Shown here one piece after another: positions 17,201 through 24,914 of a DNA stretch of 64,000 bases. Every line of letters begins with the position of its first letter. Within the stretch, counting starts at the first letter, position 1. The notes beneath the pieces are model-generated. The model was not told the origin of the DNA and made no database searches. It saw nothing but the letters and a program-made list of their open reading frames with translations. This stretch comes from an uncultured Prevotellaceae bacterium (GTDB lineage: Bacteria; Bacteroidota; Bacteroidia; Bacteroidales; Bacteroidaceae). The stretch is taken from the NCBI GenBank assembly GCA_900316475.1, contig ONDA01000008.1:62001-126000 (forward strand), read 5' to 3'. Position numbers and translations under genes: made by a program.

Positions 17201-17719
17201 CTCGTTAAAAAGGTGAAGTGTAACTTTAGGACGATGGGCAAGAAGTTCGGCAAGCTGATGAAGGGTGTAGCTGCGGTTATGGATACCCTCTCGCAGGAGC
17301 AGATAGCCGCGTTGGAGCAGAACGGCACCATCGGCATCAACGTTGAGGGACAAGACCTGACAGTCGAAGCTGCCGACGTTGAGATCATCAGCGAGGACAT
17401 TCCCGGCTGGCTCGTTGCCAACGAAGGCTCGCTGACCGTAGCCCTCGAGGTGGAACTCAACGACGAGTTGCGACAGGAGGGTATGGCTCGCGAGATTATC
17501 AACCGCGTGCAGAACATCCGTAAGGAGAGCGGACTGGAGATTACCGACCGCATCAGCATCATCTTGTCTCCCAATGACGAGGTGGAAAAGTCGGTTACGG
17601 CCTTCGGCGACTATATCAAGGCACAGGTTTTGGCCGATTCCATCGAGATTGCCGACAACGACGGCACCGAGGTGGCGTTCGACGATTTCAAACTGAATAT
17701 TAAAATTACCAAGAACTAA
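14279..17719 (+). CDS. ileS: Isoleucyl-tRNA synthetase
   Basis: This 1146-residue class I synthetase charges tRNA-Ile. The HIGH-type motif is within PPSANGHPGIHH (about 50), the editing domain follows (TTTPWTLAANSALCVG), and the KMSKS-type loop is KGNKMSKHVGN. A C-terminal anticodon-binding region follows. Length fits the long, eukaryote-like IleS form found in Bacteroidetes. Two short stretches look inserted: residues about 223-240 (STSPSKEGGVEIPVK, whose DNA contains CCCCTCCAAAGAAGGGGG) and PNGTKGTYE around residue 776, whose DNA at 16605-16632 resembles a repeat also found inside cobT. Both keep the reading frame. The gene has a strong own promoter and leads a four-gene group. Confidence 0.97.
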   Translation: MNKRFAEHNGLNLTQTNNDVLQMWKEKNVFWRSIDEREGCPQFVFFEGPPSANGHPGIHHVLARTIKDTFNRYKTMQGMQVKRKAGWDTHGLPVELGVEKELGITKADIDNKESAKYISTEDYNRKCRENVMKFTAEWRDLTERIGYFVDLDNPYITYDNKYIETLWWLLKQLYGKGLLYKGYTIQPYSPAAGTGLSSHELNQPGCYRDVKDTTCTALFRVKASTSPSKEGGVEIPVKSEWGPLYFLAWTTTPWTLAANSALCVGPKIDYVAVETFNPYSGQPITVILAEARVSAYFNEKGKDGDFGAFKQGDKIIPWRIVGRCKGVDLVGMEYEQLMPAIKPMGDAFRVIPGDYVTTEDGAGIVHIAPNFGADDAFVAKKAGICPIVLIDKKGNERPVVDLQGKYFVIDDLDPAFVENYVNTEEWNKFAGRYVKNAYDDTLTDKDETLDISICMDLKAQNKVFKIEKHTHNYPHCWRTDKPVLYYPLDSWFIRSTAKKERMFELNKTINWQPESTGTGRFGNWLENLNDWNLSRSRFWGTPLPIWRDEDGKAEKCIGSVEELYNEIEKAVKAGVMAENPLKAKGFVPGDMAKENYDRIDLHRPYVDNIVLVSDEGKPMKRETDLIDVWFDSGSMPYAQVHYPFENRDLIDKGEAFPADFINEGVDQTRGWFFTLHAIATMIFDSVAFKNVISTGLVLDAKGNKMSKHVGNVVNPFEMIEKYGTDAVRFYMLTNSEPWDNLKFDPEGVDEVRRKFFGTLYNTYSFFALYANVDGYEPNGTKGTYEAPEIDRWILSCLNTLIKGVQKELDNFDPTRAGRLIDAFVNDDLSNWYVRLNRKRFWGKDMSDDKRSAYDTLYTCLLTVSKLMAPFAPFYADQLYKDLGGALDSVHLDKFPVADEGLIDKDLEARMEMAQKITSMVLALRRKVNIKVRQPLQAIMVPASEEQKKHIEAVKQLIMNEVNVKELKFVEGQGVLVKKVKCNFRTMGKKFGKLMKGVAAVMDTLSQEQIAALEQNGTIGINVEGQDLTVEAADVEIISEDIPGWLVANEGSLTVALEVELNDELRQEGMAREIINRVQNIRKESGLEITDRISIILSPNDEVEKSVTAFGDYIKAQVLADSIEIADNDGTEVAFDDFKLNIKITKN

Positions 17720-17726
17720 TCAAACA

Positions 17727-18113
17727 ATGGAAACAAAAGAAAAAACACGCTACAGTGACGAGGAACTTGAAGAGTTCCGCTCTATCATCAACGAGAAACT
17801 GGCTTTGGCCAAGCGCGACTATGACCAGATGATGGCCGTCATAACAAACCAGGACTCAAACGACGTCGACGACACGTCGCCCACCTACAAGGCTCTGGAG
17901 GAAGGCTCGGCAACACAGTCGAAGGAAGAAATCATCACGATGGCTGCACGACAGCAGAAGTTTATTCAGGGCTTGAAGGCTGCGCTGGTGCGTATTGAGA
18001 ACAAGACGTACGGCGTCGACCGCCTGACAGGAAAGCTCATCCCCAAGGAACGCCTGAAGGCCGTGCCTCACGCCACGCTTTCAGTAGAGTCGAAATTGAG
18101 TCAGAAGAAGTGA
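17727..18113 (+). CDS. DksA/TraR-family protein without zinc cysteines
   Basis: This 128-residue protein has a helical coiled-coil N-terminal half and a C-terminal segment, ENKTYGVDRLTGKLIPKERL then KAVPHATLS, that aligns with the DksA/TraR zinc-finger block (TYG-CE-TGK-I--ERL-A-P-A). It contains no cysteine at all, so the four zinc ligands are lost. Family members bind the secondary channel of RNA polymerase and tune initiation, often with ppGpp. Cysteine-poor DksA-like proteins beside lspA are usual in Bacteroidetes. It starts 7 bp after ileS, and its stop overlaps the lspA start by 4 bp. Confidence 0.85.
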   Translation: METKEKTRYSDEELEEFRSIINEKLALAKRDYDQMMAVITNQDSNDVDDTSPTYKALEEGSATQSKEEIITMAARQQKFIQGLKAALVRIENKTYGVDRLTGKLIPKERLKAVPHATLSVESKLSQKK

Positions 18114-18739
18114 AGCTGAAACGAATCATCTCTGACGGATGGCTGGCAGCACTCGTGGTGCTGTCGGCTATTCTCATTGACCAGTTCATCAAAATCTGGG
18201 TCAAGACGTCGATGACGCTTCACGAGAGTATCCGCATCTTCGACTGGTTCTACATTTCATTTATCGAGAACAACGGTATGGCCTATGGCATGCAGATAGG
18301 CTCAAAGCTCGCCTTGTCGCTCTTCCGCGTCGTGGCCATCGGCCTGTTGGCCTACTACGTGTGGCTGCAGGTGCGCAACAAGGCCCGAACGGGCTACATT
18401 GTCTGTCTGTCGATGATATTGGCAGGCGCTATAGGCAACTTGATTGATTGTATGTTCTACGGCATGGTCTTTAATGCCTCATCGCCGTATTTCACCAGTT
18501 ATTTTGTACCTTTCGGTACGGGCTATGCGCCGTTCCTGATGGGTAAGGTCGTCGATATGTTCTACTTCCCGCTCATTGTAACGACGTGGCCAGAGTGGGT
18601 GCCGATGTGGGGAGGGCAGGAGTTTATCTTCTTCAGCCCTGTGTTCAACTATGCCGATGCCAACATCTCAGTGGGGGTGGTCCTCCTGTTGCTGTTCTAT
18701 CGCAAGGAAATCAGTCAAATAAGCTTGAAACGTGAGTAG
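18110..18739 (+). CDS. lspA: Lipoprotein signal peptidase (signal peptidase II)
   Basis: This 209-residue, four-helix inner-membrane aspartic protease cuts signal peptides of lipidated prolipoproteins. The family blocks are visible: DQFIKIWVKTSM near the N-terminus, FIENNGMAYGM (N-N-G-x-A motif), GAIGNLIDCMFYG with the first catalytic Asp, and the second Asp in the conserved segment after FNYADANISVGV (family pattern FNxADxxI). The start is GTG 18110, overlapping the upstream stop by 4 bp, which indicates translational coupling. The protein is longer than the E. coli enzyme, with an extra loop (about 125-165) common in Bacteroidetes. Its substrates here would include the many lipoproteins encoded nearby. 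Confidence 0.94.
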   Translation: MKLKRIISDGWLAALVVLSAILIDQFIKIWVKTSMTLHESIRIFDWFYISFIENNGMAYGMQIGSKLALSLFRVVAIGLLAYYVWLQVRNKARTGYIVCLSMILAGAIGNLIDCMFYGMVFNASSPYFTSYFVPFGTGYAPFLMGKVVDMFYFPLIVTTWPEWVPMWGGQEFIFFSPVFNYADANISVGVVLLLLFYRKEISQISLKRE

Positions 18740-19601
18740 ACACCTGTTATATATGATAGTGGTGGCCTGCGTGGCAATGGTGGCCTGCACGCCCTCCGTT
18801 CCCTCGCGCTATATCCAGCCAAGCGACATGGAGGATATTCTGTGTGACTTCCACGTGTCGCAGGCAATGGCTAATCAGAACGGAAAGAGCGAGGACGAAC
18901 GCTCCTACCTGAAGACGCTCTATTTTGCCGCCGTTCTTGAGAAACATGGTGTGACGAAGGCTGACTTCGACTCATCGCTTGTGTACTATTATGTGCGAGC
19001 TGACCGTTTTAGCGATATCTATAAGCGGGTTGCGGAAAAGTTGAGCGACCAGGCAATGGACTTGGGAGCTGCCGAGGGTGAGGTGAACCGTTTTGCCAAT
19101 CTCAATGCTGGGGGCGACACAACCGACATCTGGGTAGGCAACATTTCGACAATCCTTATACCCTATGCCCCCTACAACGTGTATAGCTTCGTGCAGAAAG
19201 CCGATACATCGTTCCGCAAGGGCGACTCCTTCATGCTGATTCTGAATACAGACTTCATCTATCAAAATGGCATGCGTAACGCCGAGGCCTGTCTTGCTTT
19301 GCGCTACGACAACGACAGCGTCATCAGCCGTGCTACAGGACTTTCAGCAACGGGCGTGAACCAGCTGCGAATACCAGCCAACGGCAACCACATGGCGAAA
19401 GAGATTCGTGGCTTTATCTACCTGACGCCCGAAAAGGAAGAGACGTCGACGCTGAAACTGATGTTTATTCGCGGCATACAGCTTATCAAGTTCCGTAAGA
19501 AGGAAACAACTGAAGTGGTGTTTAACGACTCTATAAAACAGGTTCGCGAAGAGGATGAAGCCCCGAAGTCTGAACAAGAAAGAGAATTAAAGCCAGAATA
19601 A
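18732..19601 (+). CDS. DUF4296-domain lipoprotein
   Basis: The 289-residue product starts at GTG 18732, overlapping lspA by 8 bp. It has a short lipoprotein signal ending in the lipobox MVAC (Cys about residue 19). The N-terminal third (SRYIQPSDMEDILCDFHVSQ and on) matches the DUF4296 domain, a helical domain almost always encoded beside lspA in Bacteroidetes. The rest has no family I can name, and the tail is charged (EEDEAPKSEQERELKPE). Function is unknown. The conserved link with lspA suggests a role in lipoprotein maturation or the envelope, but that is inference. Confidence 0.82.
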   Translation: MSRHLLYMIVVACVAMVACTPSVPSRYIQPSDMEDILCDFHVSQAMANQNGKSEDERSYLKTLYFAAVLEKHGVTKADFDSSLVYYYVRADRFSDIYKRVAEKLSDQAMDLGAAEGEVNRFANLNAGGDTTDIWVGNISTILIPYAPYNVYSFVQKADTSFRKGDSFMLILNTDFIYQNGMRNAEACLALRYDNDSVISRATGLSATGVNQLRIPANGNHMAKEIRGFIYLTPEKEETSTLKLMFIRGIQLIKFRKKETTEVVFNDSIKQVREEDEAPKSEQERELKPE

Positions 19602-19623
19602 AAACCTTTAAACTAAAACTAAT

Positions 19624-20955
19624 ATGAATCTAAAAATCCGATTAGCAGTGATGAACTTCCTAGAGTTTGCCGTCTGGGGAGCTTATCTGACGTGTATGGG
19701 CAATTATCTTGGAGTTGCCGGCCTGGGCGACCAGATTTCGTGGTTCTATGCCATCCAGGGTATTGTGTCAATCTTTATGCCGACCATGATGGGCATTGTG
19801 GCCGACAAGTATATTCAGCCGCAGCGCCTTCTCGGACTTTGCCATCTGATAGCAGGTATCTTTATGATGGGTTGCTGGTGGTTAGGCTATCAGGCTGGGT
19901 TCGGTGAGCAGTTGTCAGACAAAGCCCTGTTTATTACCCTCTATACGCTGAGTGTGGCCTTCTTTATGCCTACCATTGCCCTTTCCAACACGGCGGCGTT
20001 CAGTATTCTGAAGAAGAACGGTCTCGACACTGTGAAGGATTTCCCGCCCATCCGTGTGCTGGGCACCGTCGGCTTTATTGCTACGATGTGGTTTGTCAAC
20101 TGCGCCTTTATCGACGATAGCGGCTTTGGCTTCACGCTGGCTGAGAACTCTCATAAGTTCCAGTACACGTATATGCAGTTCTTCGTGTCGGGACTGTTGA
20201 GCATCGTGCTCTTTGCTTATTGCTTCACGCTGCCCCAATGCCGGGTGGAGAAGAAAGAGGGCAAGGTGTCGCTCATCGAGAGTCTCGGACTCAATGCCTT
20301 CAAGCTGTTCAAGCGCCGTCAGATGGCTCTGTTCTTCATCTTCTCGGCATTTCTGGGTATGTGTCTGCAGGTTACTAACGGTTTTGCCGGGCCTTTCCTG
20401 ACCAGCTTCAAGGGGGTGCCCGAATTTGCTGACACCTTTGCTGCTAACAATGCCACACTGCTGACGAGTATATCGCAGATCAGCGAAGCCTGCTGCATCC
20501 TGATGATACCGTTCTTCCTGAAGCGTTTCGGCATCAAGGTGGTTATGCTCATGTCGCTCTTTGCCTGGGTGTTCCGATTCGGCTTCTTCGGCATCGGCAA
20601 CCCCGCTATGCCCGGTGTACTGCTGTTTGTCCTCTCTTGTATCGTCTATGGTGTGGCCTTCGACTTTTTCAATGTCTCCGGCGGTATTTATGTCGACCAA
20701 GAGTGCGACCCCAGTATTAAGGCTTCGGCACAGGGTCTCTTTATGATGATGACCAACGGACTGGGTGCCACCATTGGTACGCTGGCTGCTGGTGAGGTTG
20801 TTAACACGTTCTGTTCGTGGCAGGAGTTCATGATGAACGGTGAGAAACAGAGCTTCCTCGTTGGCGACTGGCAGTCGTGCTGGTTCATCTTCGCCGGCTT
20901 TGCGTTGGTTATTGGCGTCAGCTTTGCTCTGGTGTTCCATCCTGAGAAGAAATAA
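19624..20955 (+). CDS. Nucleoside:proton symporter family MFS permease (NupG/XapB type)
   Basis: This 443-residue protein has 12 hydrophobic segments. The N-terminus MNLKIRLAVMNFLEFAVWGA is characteristic of the nucleoside:H+ symporter family, as are the central PPIRVLGTVGF motif and the late segment GVAFDFFNVSGGIYVDQE. NupG and XapB carry nucleosides across the inner membrane. Bacteroidetes encode many paralogs, some possibly for other substrates, so the exact substrate is open. It follows DUF4296 by 22 bp and precedes the DUF151 gene by 11 bp, so it may be cotranscribed with both. Confidence 0.87.
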   Translation: MNLKIRLAVMNFLEFAVWGAYLTCMGNYLGVAGLGDQISWFYAIQGIVSIFMPTMMGIVADKYIQPQRLLGLCHLIAGIFMMGCWWLGYQAGFGEQLSDKALFITLYTLSVAFFMPTIALSNTAAFSILKKNGLDTVKDFPPIRVLGTVGFIATMWFVNCAFIDDSGFGFTLAENSHKFQYTYMQFFVSGLLSIVLFAYCFTLPQCRVEKKEGKVSLIESLGLNAFKLFKRRQMALFFIFSAFLGMCLQVTNGFAGPFLTSFKGVPEFADTFAANNATLLTSISQISEACCILMIPFFLKRFGIKVVMLMSLFAWVFRFGFFGIGNPAMPGVLLFVLSCIVYGVAFDFFNVSGGIYVDQECDPSIKASAQGLFMMMTNGLGATIGTLAAGEVVNTFCSWQEFMMNGEKQSFLVGDWQSCWFIFAGFALVIGVSFALVFHPEKK

Positions 20956-20966
20956 GGAGGCGCTGT

Positions 20967-21515
20967 ATGGGGCGAGTGCAACTGTTCTATAAGGACATTG
21001 GCGAAATTGTGGGAAGCGACGGTTTTTCTGTCGTAAGGCTTACCGATGCAGATGAAGTGTGGGCTATCAGCGTCATCTGTGATAAGCTGATGACCGATCA
21101 GCTGACACTTCGCACCAATTGTCAGCCAGGTCGTGAACAGATGCTGCCCGAAGTGCTGGTGAGAATGCTGCTGGCCGACAACGGCATCAACGACTTTGAG
21201 ATGATGGTCAGCGACGTCATCAACGGGCAGTACCGTGTGACGTTACTCAACAAGCGTACACTCACGATGAAATTCATCCGTATGAGTGACGCAGTGCTGC
21301 TGAGTGTCATCTCGCGCATACCTCTTTATATAGATGCTGCATTGATGCAGCGCCAGTGTACGCCCTACAACCCTGACATACGCGGCCTGTCGGTTCCCAT
21401 CAACACCATCGACCTGGAGCACCTGAATCAAGAGTTGGAACGTGCCATTCAGGCTGAAGACTATCGGTTGGCATCTTACCTGCACGAAGAGATACTGAGG
21501 AGGAACAAGGAATGA
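20967..21515 (+). CDS. Bifunctional nuclease (DUF151) domain protein with UVR motif
   Basis: The 182-residue protein contains a DUF151 domain (about 25-140), recognised from the block MVSDVINGQYRVTLLN followed by MKFIRMSDAVLLSVISRIPL and YIDAALM. A C-terminal helix pair, LEHLNQELERAIQAEDYRLA then SYLHEEILRR, resembles the UvrB/UvrC interaction motif. This DUF151-plus-UVR layout is common in Bacteroidetes. Nuclease activity has been reported for some plant and bacterial relatives, but the role here is not known. Its stop overlaps the rsmE start by 4 bp (ATGA), so the two are coupled. Confidence 0.8.
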   Translation: MGRVQLFYKDIGEIVGSDGFSVVRLTDADEVWAISVICDKLMTDQLTLRTNCQPGREQMLPEVLVRMLLADNGINDFEMMVSDVINGQYRVTLLNKRTLTMKFIRMSDAVLLSVISRIPLYIDAALMQRQCTPYNPDIRGLSVPINTIDLEHLNQELERAIQAEDYRLASYLHEEILRRNKE

Positions 21516-22249
21516 AGGAAATGAGATTCTTCTATGTGCCTGACGCTGAGAATCGTCAGGAGTTGCCTGCCGAAGAAGCAAACCACGCCATAAGGGTGTT
21601 GCGGTTGAAGGAGGGTGCCGAACTGATGCTCATGGATGGTCAAGGTAGCTTCTATAGGGCTGAAGTCACAATGATTGCCAACCATCATTGCTGTTACCGT
21701 ATCGTTGAGAAGATGCCGCAGGAGCGGCAGTGGCAGGGCCACGTACATCTGGCCATAGCGCCAACAAAGATGAGTGACCGCATAGAATGGATGACGGAGA
21801 AAACTGTCGAGGTGGGCATTGACGAACTGTCGTTCTTGAACTGCCAGTTCTCGGAGCGCCGCCAGCTGAAGACAGAGCGTATCGGGAAGATTGTGACAGC
21901 TGCCGTCAAGCAGAGTCACAAGGCATATATGCCTACAGTCAACGAGATGACACCTTTCAATAAGTTCATTGTCGGACATTCGGCAGGGCACCGCTTCATA
22001 GCTCATTGCTATCAGGAAGTGCCGCGCGTCAATCTCTTCGACCAGCTGTGTCAGCTTGACGAGACTGACGAGGTGTTGGTGCTGATAGGTCCTGAGGGCG
22101 ATTTCAGTATCGACGAGGTGCGGACAGCTGTTGAAGCTGGCTATGTGAGCGTTGACTTGGGAAAGAGCCGACTACGCACAGAGACGGCGGGGCTATCTGC
22201 TGTGATGATGATGCAACTGGCCAAACAAATTAAAAATAGGGAACAATGA
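21512..22249 (+). CDS. rsmE: 16S rRNA (uracil-1498-N3)-methyltransferase
   Basis: The 245-residue SPOUT-class enzyme methylates U1498 of 16S rRNA in the 30S subunit. Family features are the N-terminal PUA-like part (MRFFYVPDAENR, then HAIRVLRLKEG), the segment KMSDRIEWMTEKTVEVGID, VKQSHKAYMP, and the SAM-binding knot IGPEGDFSIDEV followed by LGKSRLRTETAGL. The first ATG (21512) overlaps the previous stop; a second ATG at codon 4 gives the more typical MRFFY start. It overlaps the next gene by 4 bp. Confidence 0.95.
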   Translation: MKEMRFFYVPDAENRQELPAEEANHAIRVLRLKEGAELMLMDGQGSFYRAEVTMIANHHCCYRIVEKMPQERQWQGHVHLAIAPTKMSDRIEWMTEKTVEVGIDELSFLNCQFSERRQLKTERIGKIVTAAVKQSHKAYMPTVNEMTPFNKFIVGHSAGHRFIAHCYQEVPRVNLFDQLCQLDETDEVLVLIGPEGDFSIDEVRTAVEAGYVSVDLGKSRLRTETAGLSAVMMMQLAKQIKNREQ

Positions 22250-22746
22250 AAAGAATACTGCTACTGTCGTTTCTGTTGGTGACAACGCTCTCAACGATGG
22301 CCGATACGCTGACCATCCGTCAGCTGTTTATCGAGATGCCTGATACCGTGATACCATACCTGTCGCGCAACAGCCGCCTCGATTTCCTCGACTTCGTGGA
22401 TTCAAAGATGACGGCCGAGGTCACTAATGAGTTTGGAGGGAAAAGTGTGATGACAGCCTTAGGCGATGACTCGCTTACCATCCGCCTGAATAATGCATGT
22501 ACGGTTGATTTACTACTTCTGCAGACCACTGAGACTGTCGACAGCTGCCATCAGGTTGTCTGTGTGATTAAGACTTTGGGGGTCGATGGTGACTACCAGG
22601 AGAGCGAAGTCAACTATTACACGAGACATTGGCAACAATTGTCAGTCGTGCCAGAACTGACGAATGCCCAGCGAAGAAGGCTCGAAATACATGTCAAAAA
22701 TATAAATATCCTTAATTTTATAAACGATAAAATTAACAAACGCTAA
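22246..22746 (+). CDS. DUF3256-family secreted protein
   Basis: The 166-residue product has a cleavable signal peptide (MKRILLLSFLLVTTLSTMA). It then matches the DUF3256 pattern: TIRQLFIEMPDTVIPYLSRN, RLDFLDF, and a DDSLTIRLNNACTVDLLLL segment. No enzyme motif is visible and the function is unknown. The family is confined largely to Bacteroidetes and commonly follows rsmE, as it does here with a 4-bp overlap. The mature protein should be periplasmic. Confidence 0.85.
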   Translation: MKRILLLSFLLVTTLSTMADTLTIRQLFIEMPDTVIPYLSRNSRLDFLDFVDSKMTAEVTNEFGGKSVMTALGDDSLTIRLNNACTVDLLLLQTTETVDSCHQVVCVIKTLGVDGDYQESEVNYYTRHWQQLSVVPELTNAQRRRLEIHVKNINILNFINDKINKR

Positions 22747-22772
22747 ATATTTTAGGTGATAAACCCAAGAAA

Positions 22773-22939
22773 TTGGAATTTCCAATAAAATTATTTAAAT
22801 TTGCAAAGTGTTTTTCATGGTATTAGATTATTAAGGTTAAAGGGAATTACATTTTGTCGTGAGACAGTTGTTTTTCCACTTATTCGTATTAATTACGAAT
22901 GAGCAACAAAAAGGAGAGCCTGAGAAGGTTCTCCTTTTT
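22773..22939 (+). ncRNA. Candidate small RNA between DUF3256 and pyrF
   Basis: A promoter-like pair, ATTGG (around 22772-22776) and a perfect TAAATTTG box (22796-22803) separated by 19-20 nt, sits in this gap but faces no gene on the plus strand. A transcript from about 22810 would run to the terminator at 22908-22939, giving roughly 130 nt. It would contain a hairpin ATTCGTA-TTAAT-TACGAAT before the terminator and only a five-codon reading frame. This layout suggests a noncoding RNA, but no known family was recognised. Confidence 0.4.
22908..22939. terminator. Bidirectional terminator between DUF3256 and pyrF
   Basis: AAAAAGGAGAGCC pairs with GGTTCTCCTTTTT around a short loop. Runs of A and T on both sides make it usable from both directions, ending pyrF on the minus strand and the plus-strand transcript. 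Confidence 0.85.
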
Positions 22940-22959
22940 CTTGTTAAAGAGATGATTCT

Positions 22960-23787
22960 TTAGCGTGTGAAACGCTTCAGTTCCTGAGCCATCTGCTGTT
23001 GTAGTTCGCGCGCTTTCTCGGCAGCGGCTTCGGCAAAGTCCTCGCCTTGGGAGGCGTAGATAATGCCGCGACTGGAGTTGACGAGCAAGCCGCAATCCTT
23101 AGTCATGCCATATTTGCATACCTCCTGAAGCGAACCGCCCTGGGCACCGACACCGGGCACGAGCAGGAAGTGAGTAGGGGCAAGACGACGAATGTCTTCG
23201 AACATCTCTCCTTGTGTTGCGCCTACGACGTACATCATCTGTTCGTCGGTAGCCCATTGCTGACTGCGGCGCAGCACTTTCTCAAAGAGGCGTTCGCCAT
23301 CGGGCGATTCTGTCAGTTGGAAGTCGTGTGAGCCTTTATTGGATGTCAGTGCCAACAGGATGACCCATTTGCCCTCGTAGCCAAGGAAGGGCGTAACGGA
23401 GTCCTCACCCATATAGGGTGCAACGGTCAGCGAGTCAACATCGTACTCTTCGAAGAAAGTGCGGGCATACATAGTCGACGTATTGCCGATGTCGCCGCGC
23501 TTGGCGTCGGCAATGATGAAATGGTTGGGATAGTTGGCCTTGAGGTATTTGATGGTCCTCTCAAATGCCATCAGTCCCTTCACACCGAAAGCTTCGTAGA
23601 AGGCGAGGTTTGGTTTGTAACTGACGCAGTAGGGAGCCGTCGCGTCGATAATGGCCTTGTTGAAGGCAAAGATAGCGTCGTCCTCGGCAAGCAGATGCTG
23701 GGGGATTTTTTTCAGGTCGGTGTCGAGACCTACGCAGAGAAACGACTGTTTCTCACGAATTTGCTGTATAAGTTCTTTTCTGGTCAT
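22960..23787 (-). CDS. pyrF: Orotidine 5'-phosphate decarboxylase
   Basis: The 275-residue enzyme converts OMP to UMP in the last step of pyrimidine synthesis. The N-terminus has [13 protein letters not shown] and the catalytic Asp-Lys-Asp array lies in [27 protein letters not shown] and [12 protein letters not shown] form the phosphate-binding end of the barrel. Length and motifs place it in the longer type-2 PyrF subfamily. Its start overlaps the prfA stop by 4 bp, and it is the last gene of a long minus-strand array. Confidence 0.96.
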   Translation of the reverse strand: MTRKELIQQIREKQSFLCVGLDTDLKKIPQHLLAEDDAIFAFNKAIIDATAPYCVSYKPNLAFYEAFGVKGLMAFERTIKYLKANYPNHFIIADAKRGDIGNTSTMYARTFFEEYDVDSLTVAPYMGEDSVTPFLGYEGKWVILLALTSNKGSHDFQLTESPDGERLFEKVLRRSQQWATDEQMMYVVGATQGEMFEDIRRLAPTHFLLVPGVGAQGGSLQEVCKYGMTKDCGLLVNSSRGIIYASQGEDFAEAAAEKARELQQQMAQELKRFTR

Positions 23788-24899
23788 AATTCTGATTCTT
23801 TCATTCGTTCTGCATTTTCGGCAACGGTCAGGGCATCTATCATAGGTTGGATGTCACCACCGAGGAAGCCTTGAAGGTCGTGGGTAGTGAAGCCGATGCG
23901 ATGGTCGGTCACTCTGCCTTGAGGGAAGTTGTAGGTTCGAATCTTTGCCGAGCGGTCGCCTGTGGAGACAAGACTCTTGCGGCGCGAGGCGATGTCGTCC
24001 ATATACTTCTGATGCTCTTTGTCGTAGATAAAAGTGTAGAGGCGCGAGAGTGCACGTTCCTTGTTCTTTGGTTGGTCACGTGTCTCAGTACATTCTATGA
24101 GGATTTCCTCAGTCTCTCCCGTATTGGGATTCTTCCACATATAGCGCAGACGGACACCCGATTCCACCTTGTTGACGTTCTGGCCACCAGCACCTGAGGA
24201 GCGGAAGGTATCCCACTTGATTTCACCCTCGTTGACGTGTACCTCGAACTTATCGGCTTCAGGCAGTACGGCGACAGTGGCTGCAGAGGTGTGCATGCGG
24301 CCTTGCGTCTCGGTAGCGGGAACGCGCTGTACGCGGTGAACACCAGACTCGTACTTCAGCGTACCGTAGACGTCGGCTCCGCTGACGGCGAAGTCTATTT
24401 CCTTGTAGCCGCCGACAGCACCTTCAGAAACACTCGTTATTGAGAGTTGCCACCCCTTCGAGTCGCAGTAGCTTTTGTACATCTTGAACAGGTCACCGGC
24501 AAAGAGACAAGCCTCGTCACCGCCTGTTCCTGCACGAATCTCCATTTGGACATTCTTGGCATCCTCAGGATCCTTTGGTATGAGAGCAATCTTGATTTCT
24601 TCCTCCAATTTCGGTTGCAGGGCCTCATTTGCAGCCAGTTCCTCGCGAGCCATCTCTTTCATCTCCGGATCGTCCTCATTAGCGAGTATGTCTTTTGCTT
24701 CCTTAATGCTGTTGAGACAGGCAATGTATCGTTTGCGGGCGTCCATGATGTCGCCCAAATCCTTGTATTCTTTTGTAAGTTTGACGAAGCGTTGCTGGTC
24801 AGCAATCACGTCAGGGTCGGTAATCAGTGTTGATACTTCCTCGAAACGGCTTTCCAGTCCGTCTAATTTCTGTAAAATACTATTGGTAGTTTCTGCCAT
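23784..24899 (-). CDS. prfA: Peptide chain release factor 1
   Basis: The 371-residue protein ends translation at UAA and UAG. The GGQ motif that triggers peptidyl-tRNA hydrolysis is in [14 protein letters not shown]. The stop-codon-reading region includes [20 protein letters not shown], with the PAT tripeptide that marks RF1 rather than RF2. The C-terminus contains [16 protein letters not shown]. No programmed frameshift is present or expected. It lies 15 bp after fbp and overlaps pyrF by 4 bp. Confidence 0.97.
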   Translation of the reverse strand: MAETTNSILQKLDGLESRFEEVSTLITDPDVIADQQRFVKLTKEYKDLGDIMDARKRYIACLNSIKEAKDILANEDDPEMKEMAREELAANEALQPKLEEEIKIALIPKDPEDAKNVQMEIRAGTGGDEACLFAGDLFKMYKSYCDSKGWQLSITSVSEGAVGGYKEIDFAVSGADVYGTLKYESGVHRVQRVPATETQGRMHTSAATVAVLPEADKFEVHVNEGEIKWDTFRSSGAGGQNVNKVESGVRLRYMWKNPNTGETEEILIECTETRDQPKNKERALSRLYTFIYDKEHQKYMDDIASRRKSLVSTGDRSAKIRTYNFPQGRVTDHRIGFTTHDLQGFLGGDIQPMIDALTVAENAERMKESEL

Positions 24900-24914
24900 A
24901 TTATAATGTAGTTA

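Noticed and set aside
19915..20940. Long minus-strand frame (341 codons) opposite the nucleoside permease
   Set aside because: It is an antisense shadow of a well-supported gene with no recognisable motif.
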